Of a DNA stretch of 64,000 bases, positions 27,645-41,229 are shown one piece after another. The notes below the pieces were generated by a model. The model had not been told where the DNA came from, searched no databases, and worked only from the letters and a program-made list of their open reading frames with translations. The stretch's first letter is position 1; the number at the start of each line of letters is the position of its first letter. Location of the stretch: positions 186,001-250,000 of the forward strand of contig JAZARR010000280.1 in the NCBI GenBank assembly GCA_037389465.1. Reading direction: 5' to 3'. Made by a program: the position numbers and the translations under genes. The stretch comes from Baylisascaris procyonis (taxonomy: Eukaryota; Nematoda; Chromadorea; Rhabditida; Ascarididae).

Positions 27645-30599
27645 CGGGACTTGCATCTATCTGACTGGTGGGGGGTAGGGGACTTGTATCTATATGACTG
27701 GTGGGGGGTGGGGGACTTATATCTATCTGACTGGTGGGGGGTGGGGGACTTGTATCTATCTGACCGGTGGGGGGTGGGGGACTTGTATCTATCTGACTGG
27801 TGGGGGTAGGGACTTGTATGTATGTGACTATGTGACTGGTGGGGGTGGGGGACTTGTATCTATCTGACCGGTGGGCGGTGGGGGACTTGTATCTATCTGA
27901 CTGGTGGGGGTAGGGACTTGTATGTATGTGACTATGTGACTGGTGGGGGTGGGGGACTTGTATCTATCTGACTGGTGGGGGTAGGGGACTTGTGCCTATA
28001 TGACTGGGGGGGTAGGGGACTTGTACCTATATGACTGGTGGGCAGTAGGGGACTTCTACCTATACTTGTATCTCTCTGACTGATAGAGGGTGGGGGACTT
28101 GTATCTGCCTGACTGGTGGGGGTGGGAGACTTGTATCTATCTGACTGGTGGGGGGTGGGAGACTTGTATCTATCTGACTGGTGGGGGGTGGGGGACTTGT
28201 ACCTATATGACCGGTTGGGGATAGGGGACTTGTATATATATTTGTATCTATCTGGCTGGTGGGGGGTGGGGGACTTGTATCTATCTGACTGGTGGGGGTA
28301 GGGGACTTCTGTCTATATGACTGGTGGAGGTAGGGGACTTGTACCTATATGACTGGTGGGAAGTAGGGGACTTCTATCTATACTTGTATCTCTCTGACTG
28401 GTAGGGGGAGGGAGACTTGTATCTGCCTGACTGGTGGGGGTGGAAGACTTGTATCTATCTGACTGGTGGGGGTGGGAGACTTGTATCTATCTGACTCGTG
28501 GGGGTAGGGGACTTGTATCTATGTGACTGGTGGAGGGTGGGGGACTTGTATCTATCTGACTGGTGGGGGTAGGGGATTTGTACCTATGTGACTGGTGGGC
28601 AATAGGGGACTTGTATTTATCTGACTGGTGGGTGTGGGAGACTTGTATCTATCTGACTGGTGGGGGTAGAGGACTTGTACCTATATGGCTGGTGGGCAAT
28701 AGGGGACCTGTATCTATCTGACTGGTGGGGGTGGAGGCCTCGTATCTATATTTGTATCTATCTGGCTGGTGGGGGGTGGCGGACTTGTATCTGTCTGACT
28801 GGTGGGGGGTGGGGGACTTGTATCTATCTGACTGGTGGGGGTAGGGGACTTGTATCTATGTGACTGGTGGAGGGTAGGGGACTTGTATCATATAACTGGT
28901 GGAGGTAGGGGACTTGTACCTATATGACTGGTGGGCAGTAGGGGACTTCTATCTATACTTGTATCTCTCTGACTGGTAGGGGGTTGGGGACTTGTATCTG
29001 CCTGACTGGTGGGGGTGGGAGACTTGTATCTATCTGACTGGTGGGGGGTAGGGGACTTGTGTCTGTGTGAGTGGTGGGGGTAGGGGACTTGTATCTATCT
29101 GACTGGTGGGGGTGGGGAACTTGTATCTATCTGACTGGTGGGGGTGGGGAACTTGTGCCGATATGGCTGGTGGGGGTAGGGGACTTGTACCTATACTTCT
29201 ATCCATCTGCCAGGTGGGGGTGGGGGACTTGCATCTGTCTGACTGATGGGGGTAGGGGACTTGTACCTATATGACTGGTGGGGAGTAGGGGACTTGTACC
29301 TATATGACTGGTGGGCAGTAGAGGACTTGTATCTGTACTTGTATCTCTCTGACTGGTGGGGGTGGGGGCCTTGTATCTATATTTGTATCCATCTGGCTGG
29401 TGGGGTGTGGCCAACTTGTGTCTGTGTGACTGGTGGGGGTGGGGGACCTGTACCCGTCTGACTGGTGGGGTGGGGGACTTGTATCTATCTGACTTGTGGG
29501 GGGTGGGGGACTTGTATCTATGTGACTGGTGGGGGGTGGGGCACCATTATCTATCTGACTGGTGGGGTAGGGGACTTGTACCTATATGACTGGTGGGGGT
29601 AGGGGACTTGTAGGTATATGATTGGTGAGGTGTGGGGACTTGTGGGGGTGGTGGACTTGTATCTATCTGACTTGTGGGGGGTGGGGGACTTGTATCTATC
29701 TGACTGCTGGGGGGTTGGGACTTGTATCTACCTGAGTAGTGGGAGTGGGGACTTGTACATATCTGTCTTTTGGGGGTGGGGCTTGTGTTTATATGATTGG
29801 TGGGGCGTGGGGACTTGTGGCGGCTGGGGGACCTGCACCTGTCTGACTGGTGGGGGTAGGGGACTTGTATCTATCTGACTCGTGGGAGACTTGTATCTAT
29901 CTGACGGGTGGGGGGTGGGGAACTTGTACCTATAGGACTGGTGAGGAGTAGGGGAGTTGTATCTACATATGTTTCTATGAGGCTGGGTGGGGGGGGGGAC
30001 TTGTATCTATCTGACTGGTGGGGGTATTGGACTTGTACCTATCTAACCGGTGGAGGGTGCGGGCCTTGTATCTACATTTGCATCTGTTTGACTTTTGCGG
30101 GTGGGGGACTGGTATGTATATGACCGGTTGGGGATAGGGGAATTGTATCTATATTTGTATCTATGTGGCTGGTGGGGGGGGACTTGTATCTATCTGAGTG
30201 GTTTGGGTATTGGACTTGTATCTATGTGACTGGTGGGGGGTGGGGGACTTGTATCTGACTGGTGGGGTGGGGGACTTGTACCTATACGACTGGTGGGAGT
30301 GGGGGACTTGTATCTATACTTGTATCTATCTGACTGGTGAGGGGTGGGGGATTGTATCTGTCAGGCTGGTGGGGGTAGGGGACTTGTATCTGCCTGACAG
30401 GAGGGGGATGGGGGAGTTGTATCTATGTGACTGGTTTGGGTGGGGGACTTGTATGTGTACTTGTATCTATCTGACTGGTGGGGGGTGGGGACCTGTATCT
30501 GTCTGACTGGTAGGGGGTGGGGGACTTGTACATACCTGACTTTTGGGGGGTGGGGAACTTGTATCTATCTGACTGGTGGGGGGTGGGGGACTTCTATCT

Positions 30600-30715
30600 G
30601 TCTGATTGATGGGGGTGGGGGACGTGTATATATCTGACTGGTGAGGGGGGGGGGGACTTGTATCTATCTGACTGGTTGGTTTGTGCACTTGTATGAATCT
30701 GACTGGTGAGGGGTG
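30600..30715 (+). repeat. Composite four-unit marker block (first instance)
   Basis: An ordered set of variant units: TGATTGATGGGGG, then GACGTGTATATATCTGACTGG with TGAG, then GACTGGTTGGTTTGTG, then CTTGTATGTATCTGACTGG. The same order recurs near 31836, 34990, 36325, 37550, 39110, 39778, 47785, 48262, 53800, 57205, 60175, 60975 and 63615, so the block spreads as a unit. Confidence 0.82.
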
Positions 30716-33700
30716 GGGGACTCGTATATAACTGACTGGTGGGGTTAGGGGACTTGTATCTATCTGACTGGTGGGGTGAGGGACTTGTATCTATCTGAGT
30801 GGTGGGGGGTGGGCGACCTGTGCCTATCTGACTGGTGGCGGTGGGGGACTTGTATCTAACTTACTGGTGGGGGTGGGGGACTTGTATCTGTCTGACTGGT
30901 GGGGAGTGGGGGACTTGTATCTACGTGACTGGTGGGGGCAGGGGACTTGTATCTATCCGACTGGTGGGGGTGGGGACTTGTATCTATCGGACTGGTGGGG
31001 GTGGGAGACTTGTATCTCTCTGACCGGTGGGGGGTTAGAGACTTGTATCTATCTGAGTGGTGGGGTGAGGGACTTGTATCTAACTTACTGGTGGGGGTGG
31101 GGGACTTGTATCTATCTTACTGGTGCGGGATGGGGGACTTTTATCTATCTGACGGGGGGTGGGGACTTGTATCTATCCGACTGGTGGGGGTGGGGACTTG
31201 TATCTATCGGACTGGTGGTAGTGGGAGACTTGTATGTATCTGAGTGGTGGGGGGTGGGAGACTTGTATCTATCTAACCGGTGGGGGTGGGGGCCTTGTAT
31301 CTACACTAGTATCTATTTGACTTTTGGGGGGTGGGGACTCGTACCTATATGACCGGTTGGGAGAGGGAATTGTATCTATATTTGTATGTATCTGACTGGC
31401 GGGGGTGCGGACTTGTATCTATCTGATTGGTGGGGGTGGGGACTTGTATCTATTCGAGTGGTGGGGGCATTGGACTTGTATCTATACTTCTTTGTCTCTA
31501 ACTGGTGGGGTGGGGGACTTGTATCTGTCTGACTGGTGGGGGTGGGAGACTTGTATATGTCTGACTGCTGGGGGGTGGCATACTTGTATCTATCTGACTG
31601 GTGGGGGGTTGGGGACTTGCACCTATACGAGCGGTTGGGGATAGTTCAATTGTATGTATATTTGTATGTATCTGACTGTTGGGGGGGCAGGGGACTTGTG
31701 CCTATATGATTGGTGAGGGTAGGGCACTTGTACCTATATGATTGGTGGGGGGTTGGGAATTTTACGTATCTCACTGGTGGGGGTGGGGAACTTGTATCTA
31801 TCCGGCTGGTGGGAGGTGGAGGACTTGTATGTATCTGATTGATGGGGGATGGGGGACGTGAATATATCTGACTGGTGAGGGGTGGGGGACTTTATCTATC
31901 TGACTGGTTGGTTTCTGGACTTGTATGTATCTGACTGGTCAGGGGTTGGAGACTTGTATCTCTACCTTACTGGTGGGGGCGGGGGACTTTTATCTATGTG
32001 ACTGGTGTATGGTAGGGGACTTGTATCTGTCTGACTGTTGGCGGTGGGAGACTTGTATCTATCTGACCGGTGGGGGGTGGGGGTCTTGTATCTACACTTG
32101 TGTCTATCTGACCTGTAGGGGGTGGTGGACTTGTACCTATATGACTGATGTTGGGTAGGGGAATTGTACCTATGTGACCGGTTGGGGATATGGGAATTGT
32201 ATCTATACCTGTATCTATCTGACTGGTGGTGGGTGGGGACCTGTATCTGTCTGACGGGTTGGGGGTGGGGGACTTGTATCTATCTGACTGGTGGGGGTAG
32301 GGAACTTGTATCTATCTGACTGGTGGGGTGGGGGACTTGTATCCATCTGACTGATGGGGGTGGGGACTTGTATCTCTCTGACCGGGCGGGGTGGGGACTT
32401 GTATCTATCTGACTGGTGGGGGTGGGGCACTTGTATCTATGTGAGTGGTGGGGTGGGGACTTGTACATATCTGACTTGTGGGGGTGGGGGACCTCTATCT
32501 GTCTGACTGGTGGGGGTGAGAGACTTGTATCTATCTGACTGGTTGTGGGTGGGGGGCCTGTATCTATCTGACTGGCGGGGGTGGGGTACTTGTATCTATC
32601 TGACTGGTGGTTGATGGGGTACCTGTATCTATGTGACTGGTGAGGGTGGGGGACTTGTATCTATCTGACTGGTGGGGGGTGGGGGACTTGTATCTGTCTG
32701 ACTGGCGGGGGTGGGAGACTTGTATATCTCTGACTGGTGGGGGTGGCAGACTTGTATCTCTGTGACTGGTGGGGGTTGGTGACTTGTATCTGTCTGACTG
32801 GTGGTAGTGGGAGACTTGTATCTATCTGAGTGGTGGGCAGTAGGGACTTGTATCTATACTTGTATCTCTCTGACTGGTGGGGGTGGGGGACTTGTATCTG
32901 TCTGACTGTTGGGGGTGGGAGCGTTGTATATATCTGACTGGTGGGCAGTGGCAGACTTGTATCAATCTGACTGGTGGGGGGTGGGGGCTTGTACCTATAC
33001 GACCGGTTGGGGATAGTTGAATTGTATGTATATTTGTATGTATATGGTTGGTGGAGGTGGCGGACTTTTATCTATCTGACGGGGGGGTGTTGACTTGTAT
33101 CTATGTGACTGGTTGGTTTGTGGACTTGTATATATCTTACTGGTGAGGGGTGGGGGACTTGTATCTACCTGACTGGTGGGGTGGGGGACTTTTATCTATG
33201 TGACGGGGGGTGGGGACCTGTGTCTATCTGAGTGGTGGTGGTGGGGACTTGTACATATCTGACTGGTGGGGGTGGGAGACTTGTATCTATCTGACCGGTG
33301 GTGGTGGGGGACTTGTATCTATCTTATTGGGGGGGGGGGGTGGGGACTTGTATCTATGTGAGTGGTGTGGGTAGGGGACTTGTATCTATCTGACTGGTGG
33401 GTTGTAGGGGACTTGTATCTGTCTGACTGTTGGGGGTGGGAGACTTGTATCTATCTGAACCGTGGGGGTGGGGGTCTTGTATCTATCTGACTGGTGGGTG
33501 GTGGGGCACCTGTATCTATCTGACTTGTGGGGGTAGGGGACTTTTACCTATATGACTGGTGGGGGTGGGGGACCTGTATGTGTCTGACTGGTGGGGGTTT
33601 GAGATTTGTATATATCTGACTGGTGGGGGTGGCAGACTTGTACCTATCTGACTGGTGGGGGGTGGGGGACCTGGATGTATCTGACTGGTGGGGGCGGGGG

Positions 33701-34179
33701 ACTTGTATCTATCTGACTGGTGGGTGGTGGGGCACCTGTATCTATCTGAATTGTGGGGGTAGGGGACTTTTACCTATATGATTGGTGGGCGTGGGGACTT
33801 GTACGTATCTGACTGGTGGGGGATGGGGAACTTGTATCTATCTGACTGGTGGGGGGTGGGGGTCTTGTATCTACACTTATATCTATCTGACCGGTGCGGG
33901 TGGGGGACTTGTACCTGTATGACTGATGTTGGGTAGGGGAATTGTACCTATATGACCGGTTGGGGGTAGGGGAATTGTATCTATACCTCTATCTATCTGA
34001 CTGATGGCGGGTGGGAGACTTGTATCTATCTGACCGGTGGGGGTGGGGAGTTGTATCTATATGACTGATGGGGGGTGGGGACCTGCATCTGTCTGACTGG
34101 TGGGGGGTGGGAAACTTGTATCTATCTGACTGGTGGGTGTAGGGGACTTGTATCTATCTGACTGGTGGGGTGGGGGACT

Positions 34180-37100
34180 TGTATCTATCTGTTTGGTGGG
34201 GGTGGGGGACTTGTATCTCTCTGACCGGTGGGGGTGGGGCACTTGTACCTTTCGGACTGGTGGGGGGTGGGGGACTTGTATCTGTCTGACCGGTGGGCGG
34301 TGGGAGACTTGTATCTATCTGACTCGTGGGGAAGAGGGACTTGTATCTGTCTGACTTGTGGGGTGGGAGACTTGTATCTATCTGACCGACGGGGTGTGGG
34401 GGACCTGTATCTATCTGACTGGTGGGGGTGGGGGACTTGTATCGATCTGACTGGTAGGGGTTTGGGACTTGTTCCCATATGAATGGTGGGGGTAGTGTAA
34501 TTGTACCTATATGACTGGGGGCAGTAGGGACTTGTATCTATACTTGTATCTCTCTGACTGGAATTGTATCTATACTTCTATCTGTCTGACTAGTGGGGGA
34601 TGGGGGACTTGTATCGATGTGACTGGTGGGGGGTGGGGGACTTGTATCTGTCTGACTGGTGGTAGTGAGAGACTTGTATCTATCTGAGTGGTGGGGGTGG
34701 GAGGCTTGTGTCTATCTAGCCGGTGGGGGTGGTGGCCTTGTATCTACACTTGTATCTGTTTGACTTTTGGGGGGTGGGGGACTTGTACCTATACGACCGG
34801 TTGGGGATAGGGGAATTGTGTGTATATTTGTGTCTATCTGGCTGGCGCGGGTGGCGGACTTGTATCTGTCTGACTGGTGGGGGGTGGGGCACTTGTTTCT
34901 ATCTGACTGGTGACGATTGGACTTGTATCTGTGTGACTGGTGGGCTGTGGGGGACTTGTATGTGACTGGTGGGGGTGGGGGACTTGTATCTATCTGATTG
35001 ATGGGGGATGGGGGACGTGTATATATCTGACTTGTGAGCTGTGGGGGACTTGTATCTATCTGATTGGTTGGTTTGTGGACTTGTATGTATCTGACTGGTG
35101 GTGGGGTGGGGACTTGTACATATCCGACTGGTGGGGGGTGGGAGACTTGTATCTATCTGACCGGTGGGGGTGGGGGACTTGTATCTATCTGACTGGTGGG
35201 GGTAGGGGACTTTTTTCTGTCTCACTAGTGGGGGGTGGGGGACTTGTATCTATCTGACTGGCGGAGGTGGGGGACTTGTTCCTATATGAATGGTGGGGGT
35301 AGTGTACTTGTACCTATATGACTGGGGCAGTAGGGGACTTGTATCTATACTTGTATCTCTCTGACTGGTGGGGGGTCTGGGACTTGTATCTGTCTGACTG
35401 GTGGTAGTGAGAGACTTGTATCTATCTAACCGGTGGGGTTGGTGGCCTTGTATCTGCACTTTTATCTATTTGACTTTTGGGCGGTGGGGGACTTGTACCT
35501 ATATGACTGGTGGGCAGTAGGGGACTTGTATCTATACTTGTATCTCTCTGACCGGTGGGGGTGGGGGACTTGTATGAGTCTGACTGGTGGGAGTTTGAGA
35601 CTTGTATATATCTGACTGGTGGGGGTGGCAGACTTGTACCTATCTGACTGGTGGGTGGTGGGGGACTTTTACCTATATGATTGGTGGGGGTGGGGACTTG
35701 TAAGTATCTGACTGGTGGGGATGGGGAACTTGTATCTATCTGACTGGTGGGGGGTGGGGGACTTGTATCTATGTGACTGGTGGTGGTGGGGGACTTGTAT
35801 CGATCTGACTGGTGGGAAGTAGGGGACTTTATCTATACTTGTATGTCTCTGACTGGTGTAGGTGGGGACCTGTGTCTGTCTGACTGGTGGGGGTGGGAGA
35901 CTTGTATATACCTGAGTGGTGCGGGTGGGGAGTTGTATGTATCGGACTGGTGGGTTGTGGGAGACTTGTATCTATCTGACCGGCGGGGGGTGGGGGACCT
36001 GTATCTATCTGACTGGTGGGGGTGGGGAGTTGTGTCTATCGGACTGGTGGGGGGTGGGAGACTTGTATCTATCTGACTGGTGGGAGTGGGAGACCTGTAT
36101 ATATCTGCCTGGTATGGTGGCAGACTTGTATCTATCTGACTGGTGGGCTGTGGGGGACTTGTATGTATCTGACTGGTGGGGGGCAGGGGACTTTCTCTAT
36201 CTGACTGGTGGGTGGTGGGGCACCTGTATCTATCTGACTGGTGGGGTTGGGGACCTGTTAAGTGACTGGTGGGGGTGGGGAACTTGTATCTATCTGACTG
36301 GTGGGGGGTGGGGGACTTTTATCTATCTGATTGATGGGGGATGGGGGACGTGTATATATCTGACTGGTTGGTTTGTGGACTCGTATGTATCTGGCTGGTG
36401 GTGGGGTGGGGATTTGTACATATCTGACTGGTGGGGTGGGAGACTTGTATTTATCTGACCGTTGGGGGTGGGGTACTTGTATCTATCTTACTGGTGGGGG
36501 GTGGGGACTTGTGTCTACGTGACTTGTGGGGGTAGGATACTTGTATGTATCCGACTGGTGGGGGTGGGGGACTTGTATCTATCTGACTGGTGGGGGGTGA
36601 AGGACTTGTATCTATCTGACCGGTGGGGGTGGGGCAGTTGTATCTATCTGACCGGTGTGGGTGGGGCAGTTATATCTATCTGACCGGTGGGTGGTGGGAG
36701 ATTTGTATCTATCCGACCGGTGGGGGGTGGGGGACTTGTATCTATCTGTTTGGTGGGGGTGGGGGACTTGTATCTCTCTGACCGGTGGGGGTGGGTCACT
36801 TGTACCTTTCGGACTGGTGGGGGGGGGGGGACTTGTATCTGTCTGACCGGTGGGCGGTGGGAGACTTGTATCTATCTGACTCGTGGGGAAGAGGGACTTG
36901 TATCTGTCTGACTTGTGGGGTGGGAGACTTGTATCTATCTGACCGACGGGGTGTGGGGGACCTGTATCTATCTGACTGGTGGGGGGTGGGGGACTTGTAT
37001 CGATCTGACTGGTAGGGGTTTGGGACTTGTTCCCATATGAATGGTGGGGGTGGTGTAATTGTACCTATATGACTGGGGGCAGTAGGGGACTTGTATCTAT

Positions 37101-38700
37101 ACTTGTATCTCTCTGACTGGAATTGTATCTATACTTCTGTCTGACTGGTGGGGGTTGGGGGACTTGTATCGATCTGACTGGTGGGGGTGGGGGACTTGTA
37201 TCTGTCTGACTGGTGGTAGTGAGAGACTTGTATCTATCTGAGTGGTGGGGGTGGGAGGCTTGTGTCTATCTAGCCGGTGGGGGTGGTGGCCTTGTATCTA
37301 CACTTGTATCTGTTTGACTTTTGGGGGGTGGGGGACTTGTACCTATACGACCGGTTGGGGATAGGGGAATTGTGTGTATATTTGTATCTATCTGGCTGGC
37401 GCGGGTGGCGGACTTGTATCTGTCTGCCTGGTGGGGGGTGGGGCACTTGTTTCTATCTGACTGGTGAGGATTGGACTTGTATCTGTGTGACTGGTGGGCT
37501 GTGGGGGACTTGTATGTGACTGGTGGGGGGTGGGGGACTTGTATCTATCTGATTGATGGGGGATGGGGGACGTGTATATATCTGACTGGTGAGCTGTGGG
37601 GGACTTGTATCTATCTGATTGGTTGGTTTGTGGACTTGTATGTATCTGACTGGTGGTGGGGTGGGGACTTGTACATATCCGACTGGTGGGGGGTGGGAGA
37701 CTTGTATCTATCTGACCGGTGGGGGTGGGGGACTTGTATCTATCTGACTGGTGGGGGTAGGGGACTTTTTTCTGTCTCACTGGTGGGGGGTGGGGGACTT
37801 GTATCTATCTGACTGGCGGAGGTGGGGGACTTGTTCCTATATGAATGGTGGGGGTAGTGTACTTGTACCTATATGACTGGGGGCAGTAGGGGACTTGTAT
37901 CTATACTTGTATCTCTCTGACTGGTGGGGGGTCTGGGACTTGTATCTGTCTGACTGGTGGTAGTGAGAGACTTGTATCTATCTAACCGGTGGGGTTGGTG
38001 GCCTTGTATCTGCACTTGTATCTATTTGACTTTTGGGCGGTGGGGGACTTGTACCTATATGACTGTGGGCAGTAGGGGACTTGTATCTATACTTGTATCT
38101 CTCTGACCGGTGGGGGGTGGGGGACTTGTATGAGTCTGACTGGTGGGAGTTTGAGACTTGTATATATCTGACTGGTGGGGGTGGCAGACTTGTACCTATC
38201 TGACTGGTGGGTGGTGGGGGACTTGTACCTATATGATTGGTGGGGGTGGGGACTTGTAAGTATGTGACTGGTGGGGATGGGGAACTTGTATCTATCTGAC
38301 TGGTGGGGGGTGGGGGACTTGTATCTATGTGACTGGTGGTGGTGGGGGACTTGTATCGATCTGACTGGTGCGAAGTAGGGGACTTTATCTATACTTGTAT
38401 GTCTCTGACTGGTGTAGGTGGGGACCTGTATCTGTCTGACCGGTGGGGGGTGGGGGACCTGTATCTATCTGACTGGTGGGGGTGGGGAGTTGTATCTATC
38501 GGACTGGTGTGGGGTGGGAGACTTGTATCTATCTGACTGGTGGGAGTGGGAGACCTGTATATATCTGCCTGGTATGGTGGCAGACTTGTATCTATCTGAC
38601 TGGTGGGCTGTGGGGGACTTGTATGTATCTGACTGGTGGGGGGCAGGGGACTTTCTCTATCTGACTGGTGGGTGGTGGGGCACCTGTATCTATCTGACTG
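34180..38700 (+). repeat. About 2-kb block duplicated in tandem at 2.55-kb offset
   Basis: The unit order at 34.18-36.25 kb recurs at 36.74-38.70 kb. Landmarks: CTTGTTCCCATATGAATGG at about 34468 and 37026, the long-unit cluster at 34723 and 37277, and the GACTTTATCTATACTTGTATG unit near 35826 and 38382. The offset is about 2554-2557 and falls to about 2460 after a unit loss near the end. Confidence 0.88.
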
Positions 38701-38759
38701 GTGGGGTGGGGACTTGTACATATCCGACTGGTGGGGGTGGGAGACTTGTATCTATCTGA

Positions 38760-39020
38760 CCGGTGGGGGTGGGGGACTTGTATCTATCTTACTTTTGGGG
38801 GTGGGGGACTTGTATCTATCTGACTGGTGGGGGTGGGACAGTTGTATCTATATGACCGGTGGGTGGGGGGAGGTTTGCATCTATCTGAGCGGGGGGTAGG
38901 TGACTTGTATCTATCTTACTTTTGGGGGGTGGGGGACTTGTATCTATCTGACTGGTGGGGGTGGGACAGTTGTATCTATATGACCGGTGGGTGGGGGGAG
39001 GTTTGCATCTATCTGAGCGG
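38760..39020 (+). repeat. Local tandem duplication of a four-unit block
   Basis: The block TACTTTTGGGGG ... GGACAGTTGTATC ... GAGGTTTGCATC ... GAGCGGGG occurs twice in a row at about 38790-38900 and 38918-39020, and again near 39910-40015 and 47950-48175. Confidence 0.85.
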
Positions 39021-41229
39021 GGGTAGGGGACTTGTATCTATCTGACTGGTGGGGGTGGGGAACTTGTATCTATCTGACTGGTGGGGGTGGGATACTTTTA
39101 TCTATCTGATTGAGGGGGGTTGGGGGACGTGTATATATCTGACTGGTGAGCTGTGGGGGACTTGTATCTATCTGATTGGTTGGTTTGTGGACTTGTATGT
39201 ATCTGACTGGTGGTGGGGTGGGGACTTGTACATGTCCGACTGGTGGGGGTGGGAGACTTGTATCTATCTGACTGGTGGGGTGGGACAGTTGTATCTATCT
39301 GACCGGTGTGGGTGGGGCAGTTATATCTATCTGACCGGTGGGTGGTGGGAGATTTGTATCTATCCGACCGGTGGGGGTGTGGGGGACTTGTATCTGTCTG
39401 ACTGGTGGGGGTGGGAGACTTGTATCTATCTGACTGGTGGTGGGTGGGGGACCTGTATATATCTGACTGATGGGGGTGGGGTACTTGTATCTATCTGACT
39501 GGTGGGGTGTGGGGGACTTGTATCTATCTGATGGTGGGGTGGGACACTTGTATCTATCTGAGTGGTGGGGCGGGGGACTCGTATCTATCTGACTGGTGGG
39601 TGGAGGGGCACCTGTATCTGTCTGACTGGTGGGGTAGGTGACCTGTTAGGTGACTGGTGGGGGTAGGGGACTTGTACCTATATGATTTGTGGGGGTGGGG
39701 ACTTGTATGTACCTGACTGGTGCGGGTGGGGAACTTGTATCTATCTGACTGGTGGGGGGTGGGATACTTTTATCTATCTGATTGATGGGGGTTGGGGGAC
39801 GTGTATATACCTGACTGGTGAGCTGTGGGGGACTTGTATCTATCTGATTGGTTGGTTTGTGGACTTGTATGTATCTGACTGGTGGTGGGGTGGGGACTTG
39901 TATCTATCTTACTTTTGGGGGTGGGGGACTTGTATCTATCTGACTGGTGGGGGTGGGACAGTTGTATCTATATGACCGGTGGGTGGGGGGAGGTTTGCAT
40001 CTATCTGAGCGGGGGGTAGGGGACTTGTATCTATCTGACTGGTGGGGGGTGGGGGACTTGTATCTGTCTGACTGGTGGGGGTGGGGGACTTGTATCTATA
40101 TGACTGGTGGTGGGTGGGGACTTGTATCTATCTGACTGTTGGGGGTGGGGTACTTGTATCTATCTGACTGGTGGTTGATGGGGGACCTGTATGTATCTGA
40201 CTGGTGGGAGTGGGGACTTGTATCTGTCTGACTGCTGGGGGTGGGAGAGTTGTATATATCTGACCGGCGGGGGTGGGGGACTTGTATCTATCTGACTGGT
40301 GGGCGGTGGGGAACTTGTATCTATCTGACTGGTGGGGGTGGGGGACTTGTATCTATCTGATTGATGGGGGTGGGGACCTGTATCTGTCTGACTGGTGGGG
40401 GTGGGGGACTTGTATCTGTCTGACTGGTGGGGGTAGTGGACTTGTATCTATCTGACTGGTGGGGGTGGGGACTTGTGTCTATCTGACTGGTGGGGGTGAG
40501 GGACTTGTATCTATCTGACCGGTGGGGGGTCTGGCAGTTGTATCTATCTGACCGGTGGGTGATAGGAGATTTGCATCTATCTGAGCGGGTGGGTGGGGGA
40601 CTTGTATCTATCTGACTGGTGGGGGGTGGGGGACTTGTATCTGTCTGACTGGTGGGGGCGGGAGACTTGTATCTATCTGACTGGTGGTGGGTGGGGGTCC
40701 TGTATCTATCTGACTGGTGGGGGTGGGTACTTGTATCTATCTGACTGGTGGTTGATGGGGGACCTGTATCTATCTGCCTGACTGCTGGGGGTGGGAGACT
40801 TGTATATATCTGATTGGTGTTGGTGGCAGACTTGTATCTATATGACTGGTGGAGGGTTGGGGACCTGTATCTATCTGAGTGGTGGGGGCAGGGGACTTGT
40901 ATCTATCTGATGGTGGGGGTGGGACACTTGTATCTATCTGACTGGTGGGGGTGGGGGACTTGTATCTATCTGACTGGTGGGTGGTGGGGGACCGTATCTA
41001 TCTGACTGGTGGGGTGGGGACCTGTACCTATCTGACTGGTGGGGGTAAGGGAATTGTATCTATCTGATTGGTGGGGGTGGGGACTTGTACTATCTGACTG
41101 GTGGGGGGTGGGGAACTTGTATCTTTCTGACTGGTGGGGGGACTTGTATCTATCTGATTGGTGGGGGATGGGGACGTGTATCTGTCTGACTGGTGGGGGT
41201 GGGGGACTTGTATCTATCTGACTGGTGGG

